Assembly: GCA_965225895.1 (NCBI GenBank)
Contig: CBDDBR010000011.1
Coordinates: forward strand, 1,178,001-1,242,000
DNA from: Endobugula sp965225895
GTDB taxonomy: Bacteria > Pseudomonadota > Gammaproteobacteria > Pseudomonadales > Cellvibrionaceae
Length of the DNA: 64,000 nucleotides
Reading direction: 5' to 3'
In this document: piece by piece, positions 8,930 through 16,386 of the stretch
Layout of the letters: every line of letters begins with the position of its first letter
Numbering within the stretch: the stretch's first letter is position 1
Notes under the pieces: generated by a model
Databases searched by the model: none
Told to the model about the DNA's origin: nothing
What the model saw: only the letters and a program-made list of their open reading frames with translations
Made by a program: the position numbers and the translations under genes

Positions 8930-10123
8930 CTACTCAGTATTCATTTCAGCGTTCATCGGCGGCATTTCCTTGCCTATGCCTTGATAAAAGTCACTTACAA
9001 ACTCATCCAAACGCTGGTTTGCAATGGCATCACGCAAACCCGCCATTAGTTTCTGATAATGACGTAAGTTATGTATTGTATTTAGCTGTGCACCCAAAAT
9101 TTCACCGCACTTATCAAGGTGATGTAAATAACTGCGTGTAAAATGTGTACAGGTATAACAATCACATGTGCTATCTAATGGTTCTGTTGAATAACGATGC
9201 TTTGCATTACGAATTTTAACCACACCAGAAAAGGTGAATAAATGGCCATTACGCGCATTACGTGTTGGCATGACACAATCGAACATATCTACACCACGAC
9301 GCACCGCTTCAACGATATCTTCTGGCTTACCCACACCCATTAAGTAACGCGGCTTTTCGGCTGGCATTTGGTGCGCTAAATGCGTTAATACACGCACCAT
9401 ATCTTCTTTGGGTTCACCAACGGATAAACCACCTATCGCATAACCGTCAAAACCCATGGCTTCTAAACCATCTAATGACTCTTGGCGTAAATTTTCATAC
9501 ATACCGCCTTGAATAATCCCAAAGAGCGCTGAAGGGTTATCTCCGTGAGCATTTAAGCTACGCTTTGCCCAACGCAATGATAATTTCATCGATTCTCGCG
9601 CTTCTTTTTCTGTCGCGGGATACGGAGTACATTCATCAAAAATCATAACCACATCAGAGCCTAGCTCACGCTGTACTTGTATTGATTTTTCGGGATCAAG
9701 AAATATTTTACTGCCATCTATTGGCGAGTTAAAAGTGACCCCCTCTTCTGTGATTTTACGCATTTTGCCTAAGCTAAATACCTGAAAACCACCAGAGTCC
9801 GTCAGAATAGGTTTTTGCCATTGCATAAAATCATGCAAGGTGCCTTCGCCATCGCTGCCATCGCTTTTTTTCTGCGCTTTAATCACCTCGGTGCCTGGGC
9901 GTAGCATTAAGTGAAACGTATTTCCTAAAACAATTTCTGCTCCAATAGCTTCGATGTCTCTAGGCAGCATACCTTTTACCGTGCCGTATGTACCCACAGG
10001 CATAAATGCGGGTGTCTCTACATCACCACGGGGAAATTTTAAACGCCCTCTGCGCGCTAAACCGTCGGTAGTATCGACAGCAAACTGCATAAAACATTCA
10101 CGAGTGTTAGAAGGTGTGGTCAT
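8930..10123 (-). CDS. tgt: Queuine tRNA-ribosyltransferase (tRNA-guanine transglycosylase)
   Basis: Enzyme that swaps guanine-34 for preQ1 in GUN-anticodon tRNAs. 397 residues against ~375 usual, because of about 12 extra N-terminal residues and a short insertion (KAQKKSDGSDGEG) before LHDFMQW. The catalytic segment TDSGGFQVFSLGKMRKI and DMFDCVMPTRNARNGHLF are present. The zinc site CDCYTC with distal HH is intact. The true start may be the internal Met of MQFAVDTTDG. It follows queA by 12 bp, so the two final queuosine steps are co-transcribed. Confidence 0.96.
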   Translation of the reverse strand: MTTPSNTRECFMQFAVDTTDGLARRGRLKFPRGDVETPAFMPVGTYGTVKGMLPRDIEAIGAEIVLGNTFHLMLRPGTEVIKAQKKSDGSDGEGTLHDFMQWQKPILTDSGGFQVFSLGKMRKITEEGVTFNSPIDGSKIFLDPEKSIQVQRELGSDVVMIFDECTPYPATEKEARESMKLSLRWAKRSLNAHGDNPSALFGIIQGGMYENLRQESLDGLEAMGFDGYAIGGLSVGEPKEDMVRVLTHLAHQMPAEKPRYLMGVGKPEDIVEAVRRGVDMFDCVMPTRNARNGHLFTFSGVVKIRNAKHRYSTEPLDSTCDCYTCTHFTRSYLHHLDKCGEILGAQLNTIHNLRHYQKLMAGLRDAIANQRLDEFVSDFYQGIGKEMPPMNAEMNTE

Positions 10124-10135
10124 TAGGCTCTCAAA

Positions 10136-11173
10136 TTATTCTTTACGTGTAATAAACATGGCATCGCCATAACTAAAAAAGCGATACTTCTCAGCCACCG
10201 CTTGTCGATAAGCCAACATTGTATGCTCGTAGCCCGCAAACGCGGATACCAACATTAACAAAGTAGACTCGGATAAATGGAAATTAGTAATCAATGCATC
10301 GACCATTTTAAAGGTGTAACCTGGGGTGATAAAAATATCTGTCTCCCCTTGGAAAGGAAGCAGCTCATCACCCTGCTGCGCAGCCGACTCTAAGCAGCGT
10401 ACACTGGTGGTGCCAACAGCAATAATACGTCGACCTTCTCGTTTTGCTTGATTAATGGTGTCGCACACCATTTGCGACACAGTAATAACCTCACTGTGCA
10501 TCACATGGTCGGCAATATTATCAACACGTACTGGCTGAAAGGTGCCTGCGCCGACATGCAAGGTCACGTACGCAATAGTAACGCCCTTTTTTTCTATTGC
10601 CGCCAGCATGGCCTCATCAAAATGCAAGCCTGCCGTAGGGGCTGCAACAGCACCCGGCTCTCTCCCATATACCGTTTGATAACGTTCGTGATCCTCAGGC
10701 TCATCTTCACGTGCAATATAAGGCGGCAATGGCATATGACCAATAGCATCCAGCACTAAAAATACATTATGCTTACCAAAATCAATCAAAAAGAGAGCGT
10801 CATCTGCGCCTGCTCGCCCAATGACTGTGACCTCAGTCCCGCCTTCTAAAGTAATAACGGCATTCGCTTTTGGGGATTTACTGGCTCGAATATGCGCTAA
10901 AATACTATGTTCATCTACGACACGTTCTACCAATATCTCGACTTTGCCGCCACTTGCTTTGTGCCCAAATATTCGAGCTGGAATGACTTTAGTATCATTA
11001 AATACCATCACATCACCCGCTGTTAAACTATCAAGCAACTGGGTGAACTGACAATGCTGAATACGCCCTGTATTGCCCTCTAGACACAATAAACGACTAC
11101 CTGATCGTTCTTCTGTTGGAGCAAACGCAATTAAGTCATCGGGGAGGTCGTAATAAAAATCTTGGCGGCGCAT
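10136..11173 (-). CDS. queA: S-adenosylmethionine:tRNA ribosyltransferase-isomerase QueA
   Basis: 345-residue enzyme that adds the cyclopentenediol-precursor ribosyl moiety from SAM to preQ1-tRNA, giving epoxyqueuosine. The start MRRQDFYYDLPDDLIAF and the motifs GDVMVFNDTKVIPARIFG, AAPTAGLHFD and ITNFHLSESTLLMLVSAFAG are family hallmarks (quoted in part). First gene of the queA-tgt block, divergent from tRNA-Leu. Confidence 0.96.
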   Translation of the reverse strand: MRRQDFYYDLPDDLIAFAPTEERSGSRLLCLEGNTGRIQHCQFTQLLDSLTAGDVMVFNDTKVIPARIFGHKASGGKVEILVERVVDEHSILAHIRASKSPKANAVITLEGGTEVTVIGRAGADDALFLIDFGKHNVFLVLDAIGHMPLPPYIAREDEPEDHERYQTVYGREPGAVAAPTAGLHFDEAMLAAIEKKGVTIAYVTLHVGAGTFQPVRVDNIADHVMHSEVITVSQMVCDTINQAKREGRRIIAVGTTSVRCLESAAQQGDELLPFQGETDIFITPGYTFKMVDALITNFHLSESTLLMLVSAFAGYEHTMLAYRQAVAEKYRFFSYGDAMFITRKE

Positions 11174-11259
11174 AATTAAAAAGTGGTCAAATAGGAATCA
11201 ATAAGGGGCGCAAGAGTATAGGAAAATCAGGCAAAATTCCATAATTGCTAGAAAGTCAG

Positions 11260-11287
11260 TTGACGGATGCCAAGCCGCTGTTATAAT
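11260..11287 (+). promoter_or_regulatory. Promoter of tRNA-Leu(CAA)
   Basis: TTGACG (11260-11265), a 16-bp spacer and a perfect TATAAT (11282-11287), then a GC-rich CGCGCC discriminator 13 bp before the tRNA. The GC-rich discriminator is typical of stringently controlled stable-RNA promoters. Confidence 0.78.
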
Positions 11288-11300
11288 CGCGCCTCGCTTT

Positions 11301-11387
11301 GCCAGTGTGGTGAAATTGGTAGACACACGGGATTCAAAATCCCGCGCCCTTAAAAGCGTGCCGGTTCGAGTCCGGCCACTGGTACCA
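11301..11387 (+). tRNA. tRNA-Leu (anticodon CAA)
   Basis: 87-nt class II tRNA with encoded CCA. The acceptor arms GCCAGTG and CACTGGT pair (G1-U72 wobble, also seen in E. coli tRNA-Leu). The anticodon stem CGGGA/TCCCG frames the loop TTCAAAA, giving CAA. A long variable arm and the T-arm CCGGTTCGAGTCCGG follow. Confidence 0.97.
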
Positions 11388-11403
11388 AAGCGATAACAGC
11401 CTC

Positions 11404-11429
11404 TGATAGCGCCCTTGCTATCACTTTTT
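11404..11429 (+). terminator. Terminator after tRNA-Leu
   Basis: TGATAGC (11404-11410) and GCTATCA (11417-11423) form a 7-bp stem with a 6-nt loop, followed by CTTTTT. It begins 16 bp after the tRNA CCA. Confidence 0.65.
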
Positions 11430-11539
11430 AGCTTTTCTAAGGCCTATTTGGTATTTGCCTAATATTTACCTAACACTGACCTGAAATTATTTTAATTAGA
11501 CAAACAATCGCACAGCGCAGCATTAGTCATGAGAAGAAG

Positions 11540-11572
11540 ACAGGGCTAATCGGATAATCAAGCCCTGTTTTT
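11540..11572 (+). terminator. Second hairpin with U-tract between tRNA-Leu and the kinase operon
   Basis: ACAGGGCT (11540-11547) pairs with AGCCCTGT (11561-11568) and runs into TTTTT on the plus strand. It ends 10 bp from the kinase stop codon on the opposite strand. It probably stops read-through from the tRNA side; the minus-strand direction lacks a T-run. Confidence 0.55.
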
Positions 11573-11582
11573 CAATAATGGT

Positions 11583-13118
11583 TTAAGCGTGATTTTTGGC
11601 TTTTAAAGTAAAAAAGAATTTAGCGCCCTTACCTACCGATGATTCTGCCCATACTCTACCACCGTGCCTAGCTGCAACACGTTTTACTGTTGCAAGGCCT
11701 ATACCTATGCCTCGAAAATCACTCACTTTATGTAAACGAGTAAATGGAGTAAATAAATTATTGGCGTATTCCATATCGAATCCTGCACCATTATCTTCTA
11801 CCACGTAAATTCTCTCACCATTTAATTTTTTCTGAGAAAATATAATTTCAGCGCCATCTTTTTTTGCGGTGTACTTCCAGGCATTATCGAGAAGATTAGT
11901 GAGCAATAAACCAATTAAGCGTGCATCACACATAGCTTTCACATTAGGCTGAACTCGAATAGAGACATTTCGAGCAGGGTCTTTTTCCTTTAGATTACCT
12001 AAATTTCGATGAACAATGTCAGATAACGATATCTCTTCAATTAATAATTCGGTATTCGTTGATTTGGCCAATGTTAAAAAGCTATCAATCATGGCATTCA
12101 TTTCGTCGGTACATGACTCCATTCGTGCTAAGTAATGCACACCTCTTACACCTAGCTTATTGCCGTACTCCATTTTTAAATTATAACCAAAGCCTTTTAC
12201 ACGTCTTAGTGGCGCACGCAAGTCATGCGATACGGAATAACAAAACGCATTCAACTCTTTATTTGCCGCTTCTAATTCGGAAGTGCGTAACTCTACGCGA
12301 CTTTCAAGCTCTTCGTTTAATGATTTGACCTTCGCTTCAGCGGACTTACGCGCAGCAATATCTTCTTTTAATTTATTGTTAACAACATGCATATCCTCAT
12401 ACGCCTGCCGTAAATCAACAATCATGGAGTTATAGGCACTGACTAAATGATCAAGTTCGTCGTCTGATTTTCTATCACCACGAGACAACGACAACTGCGA
12501 TAATGAATGCCTAACATTAACATTACGTAAAAAGTGCTCCATATGAATAATATGCCGCGTCACCAAACGATAAAACAAAAATAATATAAAAAATGAAACG
12601 ACAAATGTTTTAATCCCCTGAACAATCATAATAGTGACAGCTTTATTAAGTAAACGCTGATAAACCTCACTTAAAGATGCTTCTACATATAAAGTACCTA
12701 TAAAGAATGCCTCATCACCGTCTTTATACTGTAGATTATATATTCGCGATATACTTGAACCAACGCTCTCGCCTTTTTCAAGAAAAATGGCGTTATCAAA
12801 ATTCTGGGTCTCTTTTACTATTACCGCTTGAATATCAGGTAAACGAGCAATACCTTCTAGCTGAATATCTAATTGCTCCTTATCAACATTCCATAGACTT
12901 GCTTCCACAACACCTTTATAAGAACTTTCAATTTCATCCAAACGAGTATTAATCGTTCCTACTTCAACTTTATAATCAATAAATAGCTGGATAGCACTTA
13001 AAGATAATGTAATCAAAGAACTAACAAACACAATCCATACCAATAACGTTTTTGCAATACCTTGTTTACCAAGATATTCAGAAAAAAACATTTCCTTAAA
13101 ACCTAAACCACTCTTCAC
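11583..13118 (-). CDS. Membrane sensor histidine kinase linked to two periplasmic binding proteins
   Basis: 511 residues from a GTG start with GGAG 5-6 nt upstream. Helix 1 spans about 20-45 and helix 2 about 165-188. Between them is a ~115-residue periplasmic domain containing SLWNVDKEQLDIQLEGIARL. A HAMP-like linker and a coiled coil follow. The HisKA box is CYSVSHDLRAPLRRVKGFG, and the HATPase has LLDNAWKYT, VEDNGAGFD and GIGIGLATVKRVAARHGG. There is no receiver, so it must pass phosphate to a separate regulator. It is the third gene of an operon after two solute-binding proteins (20 bp after the second). The nearest receiver-bearing gene is the REC-PAS-GGDEF-EAL gene 3.3 kb away on the same strand. 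Confidence 0.88.
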   Translation of the reverse strand: MKSGLGFKEMFFSEYLGKQGIAKTLLVWIVFVSSLITLSLSAIQLFIDYKVEVGTINTRLDEIESSYKGVVEASLWNVDKEQLDIQLEGIARLPDIQAVIVKETQNFDNAIFLEKGESVGSSISRIYNLQYKDGDEAFFIGTLYVEASLSEVYQRLLNKAVTIMIVQGIKTFVVSFFILFLFYRLVTRHIIHMEHFLRNVNVRHSLSQLSLSRGDRKSDDELDHLVSAYNSMIVDLRQAYEDMHVVNNKLKEDIAARKSAEAKVKSLNEELESRVELRTSELEAANKELNAFCYSVSHDLRAPLRRVKGFGYNLKMEYGNKLGVRGVHYLARMESCTDEMNAMIDSFLTLAKSTNTELLIEEISLSDIVHRNLGNLKEKDPARNVSIRVQPNVKAMCDARLIGLLLTNLLDNAWKYTAKKDGAEIIFSQKKLNGERIYVVEDNGAGFDMEYANNLFTPFTRLHKVSDFRGIGIGLATVKRVAARHGGRVWAESSVGKGAKFFFTLKAKNHA

Positions 13119-13138
13119 ATAATCTCCAAAATAAATCT

Positions 13139-13876
13139 TTAAAAGTTGCTCGCCATAATTTTACTCAGCGTTCCATCTTTTTTCATGCTTTTTATTGCTT
13201 GATTAATACTATCCATAAACCTTATTTTTTTAGAATTTTTTGAACACTGCAAACTCACGGGCTGCATTTTCAAAATTAACGGATCTCCCAACAGATCACT
13301 CATACCTTCTTGATTTGCCAAATACTCAATAGTTGGTATAGCACCTGCAACAGCATCAATCCTACCATGTTTTATTTTTCTTAAACCTATCCTATAATCG
13401 ACATCAAACACTTTCTTAATTTTTTTATCGGCTACAAACTTATCCGAAATTGTAATTTTTTTATTTGTAGATATGACATACCCATAAAGATCAGAATATT
13501 CATGCAAAATCAAACCTCTTCTTGCAATAACTCCCATAGAATGTTCAAACAGCGTCTCACCTAAAATCACATATTCATTTCGCACTTCATCTTCAATAAC
13601 AATTGCACAGTCCTGCCTACCTAACTTTAGTTCACGATCAATTCTTTCAAAACTAAACGATGTCATCGTTATTTCAATATGATGCCCTGTACGTCGTTCA
13701 ATCTCTTTCACAACATCAGGAAACACACCCTTATACCTTTCATTTTTTTCAGACGAATAAGACCAAGGAGCAACCTCTAAAGAGATAAATTTCAAACTTT
13801 CCGAGAAGCAAGAAACAGGAAATATAAGGAAGAAAAAACCTAAAACGCACACGCCAAGCCTAAAAAAAGCAGTCAC
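13139..13876 (-). CDS. Periplasmic solute-binding protein, SBP_bac_3 type (second copy)
   Basis: 245 residues with a signal peptide (hydrophobic 6-22) and a type-II periplasmic binding fold of the amino-acid (HisJ-like) class. It begins FISLEVAPWSYSSEKNERY with GVFPDVVKEIERRTG, and ends in the conserved TLSKIM-type helix. A cysteine after RQD and a late LQCSK cysteine probably pair. It is clearly paralogous to the next gene upstream (shared KIKHGRIDAVAGAIPTIEYLAN-like block). No ABC permease or ATPase is near. With a histidine kinase 20 bp downstream, a role as a soluble ligand receptor is likely; the ligand cannot be read from the sequence. Confidence 0.85.
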   Translation of the reverse strand: MTAFFRLGVCVLGFFFLIFPVSCFSESLKFISLEVAPWSYSSEKNERYKGVFPDVVKEIERRTGHHIEITMTSFSFERIDRELKLGRQDCAIVIEDEVRNEYVILGETLFEHSMGVIARRGLILHEYSDLYGYVISTNKKITISDKFVADKKIKKVFDVDYRIGLRKIKHGRIDAVAGAIPTIEYLANQEGMSDLLGDPLILKMQPVSLQCSKNSKKIRFMDSINQAIKSMKKDGTLSKIMASNF

Positions 13877-13910
13877 ATTACCCCCAAAAAAACAACAAAT
13901 ACATTGAAAA

Positions 13911-14642
13911 TTATGCGTTATTATTTAAAATAAAATCTAACGTAGAGTCATTTTTTATCTCTTCGATTGCATCATTAATATCGTCAATATACTTTACATT
14001 TTCAGAACCTTTCGAGCAATGTAAATAAATAGGTTCTTGAGCAAGTTCAAAAGGCTTCCCCAATAAATCTCCATACCCACTCTTATTTGCCAAATATTGA
14101 ATTGTTGGGATCGCACCTGCAATAGCATCCAAACGTCCATGTTTTATTTTTTCTAAGCTGATTTTATAGTCCGTATCATAATCTTTCTTTAAGTTTTCAT
14201 CCGCATCAAACCTTCCAGATATTACAGACCCTCTCAATAATGAAATCTTTATACCACTCAAATCTTCATAAGAATTAATACTTAAGGACTTTCTTCCTAC
14301 AACCCCCATAGGATGATTAAATATTAACGCACCTCTAATTGTTATTTTTTCTCTCTCATCATCACTAATTAGCATCGTACAATCTTGCCTAGCTGCTTCA
14401 AGCTCTCGATTTATTCGAACATAAGGCGCCAAAGTTATTTTTATTTTATGCCCCGTTCTTTTTTCTATTTCTTTCACTAAATCTGGAAAAATACCCTGAT
14501 AATTATCACTACCTTCTTCACGATAAGCCCAAGGTGCAACCTCAAGAGTTACAAACTTTAACTCAGAAGAATAAACATTCCCTGAGAACAAAGCAGTCAC
14601 TAAATATAAACTGCATAAAATATTTTTATATAAGTTTTCCAT
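13911..14642 (-). CDS. Periplasmic solute-binding protein, SBP_bac_3 type (first copy)
   Basis: 243 residues with a signal peptide (about 1-25, SGNVYSSELKF junction). It has the same architecture as its neighbour: FVTLEVAPWAYREEGSD, GIFPDLVKEIEKRTGH, and KIKHGRLDAIAGAIPTIQYL. The paired cysteines occur in the same positions (RQDC and LHCSKGS). It heads the three-gene operon and is divergent from the AfsA-like gene across 212 bp. Two diverged copies suggest either two ligands or two partner sites on the kinase. No transport genes accompany it. Confidence 0.85.
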   Translation of the reverse strand: MENLYKNILCSLYLVTALFSGNVYSSELKFVTLEVAPWAYREEGSDNYQGIFPDLVKEIEKRTGHKIKITLAPYVRINRELEAARQDCTMLISDDEREKITIRGALIFNHPMGVVGRKSLSINSYEDLSGIKISLLRGSVISGRFDADENLKKDYDTDYKISLEKIKHGRLDAIAGAIPTIQYLANKSGYGDLLGKPFELAQEPIYLHCSKGSENVKYIDDINDAIEEIKNDSTLDFILNNNA

Positions 14643-14686
14643 CTATTTCCCCTAATTTTTAGATCTATTGTACAGAATTTTGGCCA

Positions 14687-14703
14687 ACATTACCGACTAA
14701 TGT
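14687..14703. promoter_or_regulatory. Dyad in the divergent binding-protein / AfsA-like intergenic region
   Basis: ACATTA (14687-14692), five bases, then TAATGT (14698-14703) is a perfect 6+6 inverted repeat centred in the only intergenic space shared by the two divergent operons. It could be an operator for a dimeric regulator. The length is modest and chance is not excluded. Confidence 0.28.
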
Positions 14704-14854
14704 CGCCTTATTCAACATAAGAAAAATGGATCAATATTTCTCTATGCAAAGGATATAACTATTGCAAATATATTAAATGGCGCCAAAAAATATTATTTTT
14801 TTAATCCATATTGACGTCATTAATCATTCATTTAATCTCTTCGAGGATAAAATT

Positions 14855-15652
14855 ATGCTACACAAAACATTACTCATCGTATCGGACAAATTTCATGACT
14901 TTGCGACAAGAAAAGATGTTATTACCATTTCTGAACTATATAATTTATTATCATCAAACAACGTTTCAATACCCTACTCAAAAAAAATTCTTTTAATTCC
15001 TGGACAGGGATTTAGTGAAAAACAAATCGAAGACATTCTCCGCTTGTCTTCAACCACCAAAAATATCGCATCATTCGATTTCAGCTTATGGCGAAACATA
15101 CCCAAACGCGCCTCAACTCAACTAACTCACAAACAAAAAAAGGAAAATATTTTAGTTTCCGAACCTAAAAGACAATCCGAGTCAATATTCAACATGAATG
15201 TGTTGATTGATGAGAACTGTGAAATGATGCGAGACCACCAAACAGGACTACACATTCAAGGGATGTTATTGGTAGAAGCCGCACGCCAAGCTTACTTAGC
15301 AACAATGGAAAAATTTTATATCGAAAATAGCACTGAAAAAAACTATTTCATTTTCAACAAACTAAACGTTGGATATAACAAATTTTCATTCCCTCTCCCA
15401 TCATCTATACGATTAACAAACCAAAAAGTTGACTTTTCTAATGCAAAACGTCAACACACCATAACTCAAATAGAGCTTATCCAATGTAATGAAGTATCAG
15501 CCACGGTTTTTATGGATGTAACCATTATGCCGGGCACCCGTGTTTCAACCATGGAAAGTCGTTTTGCCAACCAATCGTTGGACAACTACATCAATTATGC
15601 ACTCACTGAAAATGATGCAAATTACAATTATCAGGAGGTACAAAATGCTTAA
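14855..15652 (+). CDS. AfsA-like hotdog protein (butenolide/furan signal synthase family)
   Basis: 265 residues. I chose ATG 14855 because GAGG lies 9 nt upstream; the earlier ATG at 14777 has no ribosome site. The C-terminal ~140 residues carry the AfsA hotdog hallmark DHQTGLHIQGMLLVEAARQA, preceded by HKQKKENILVSEP. The N-terminal ~105 residues are unlike the first hotdog of Streptomyces AfsA, so only one clear repeat is seen. AfsA enzymes couple a beta-ketoacyl-ACP to dihydroxyacetone phosphate, the first step to gamma-butyrolactone and furan signals. The 8-bp overlap with a HAD phosphatase supports the same kind of pathway. The product is unknown. Confidence 0.78.
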   Translation: MLHKTLLIVSDKFHDFATRKDVITISELYNLLSSNNVSIPYSKKILLIPGQGFSEKQIEDILRLSSTTKNIASFDFSLWRNIPKRASTQLTHKQKKENILVSEPKRQSESIFNMNVLIDENCEMMRDHQTGLHIQGMLLVEAARQAYLATMEKFYIENSTEKNYFIFNKLNVGYNKFSFPLPSSIRLTNQKVDFSNAKRQHTITQIELIQCNEVSATVFMDVTIMPGTRVSTMESRFANQSLDNYINYALTENDANYNYQEVQNA

Positions 15653-16325
15653 TCACTTAACCTCAAAACCAAAATATGCTTTTTTCGATGTAGACGATAC
15701 TATCATCTCAAACAAAAGCATGTTCAGTTTTATTAAGTTATATTTTGAGCAATTTCCCATGACTGAATTACAACATCAGTTTACTGAAGAGATTGACCAA
15801 CTAATTGCCAATGATGTCAGCTGGGAAATTGCTAATAAAATATACTATTCCTACTTTAAGTATTTCCCTATCGCTTCTGTCAACGCCACTTGCCAACAAT
15901 GGTTTCACAACCACACGAACAACAATCCTCACTTCTACCACAAAAACGTGCTCAAGACTTTGCAAAAGCATCAATCTGAAGGCACAGAGTGTGTGTTTGT
16001 TTCTGGCTCATTTAGAGAGCTATTACAACCCATTGCCGACGATTTGGGCGTTGAGCATATTTTATCCATCAATCTAGAGCGCGAAGGGTTACTATTTACT
16101 GGTAACATTTTGCCTCCGCAAACGATTGGTTCTGGAAAAGCGGATGCTATTACCGCATTTCTACATCACCAACAAGCCGATGCTAGAATGTGTTTTGCCT
16201 ATGGTGATGATATTTCAGATGTTCCTATGCTAGAAGCCGTGGGCCATCCTGTTGCGGTTGATGGCGGCCGACGTTTATCTGAATATGCCAAAACCATGGG
16301 CTGGCCTATTATGCAGCCCAATTAA
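15645..16325 (+). CDS. HAD-IB family phosphatase, partner of the AfsA-like protein
   Basis: 226 residues from ATG 15645, which has AGGAGG a few bases upstream and overlaps the preceding stop by 8 bp; longer upstream frames lack a site. The HAD motifs are complete: motif I FFDVDDT, motif II VFVSGSF, a lysine in GSGKADA, and motif III/IV YGDDISDVPML. It belongs to the SerB-like HAD-IB group. In the methylenomycin furan pathway an AfsA-type enzyme (MmfL) works with a HAD phosphatase (MmfP) that removes the phosphate derived from dihydroxyacetone phosphate. By analogy this enzyme would dephosphorylate the AfsA product. Function is inferred from context; the family is certain. Confidence 0.85.
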   Translation: MLNHLTSKPKYAFFDVDDTIISNKSMFSFIKLYFEQFPMTELQHQFTEEIDQLIANDVSWEIANKIYYSYFKYFPIASVNATCQQWFHNHTNNNPHFYHKNVLKTLQKHQSEGTECVFVSGSFRELLQPIADDLGVEHILSINLEREGLLFTGNILPPQTIGSGKADAITAFLHHQQADARMCFAYGDDISDVPMLEAVGHPVAVDGGRRLSEYAKTMGWPIMQPN

Positions 16326-16386
16326 CCCAATCATTTAGGGTATATATGCCCTCTACTGTTTGAGTAACCCAAAACGCAGTTAAGGA

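Noticed and set aside
11388..11582. Possible integration site behind tRNA-Leu
   Set aside because: No integrase gene and no repeat of the tRNA 3' end is visible downstream; two terminators explain the sequence better.
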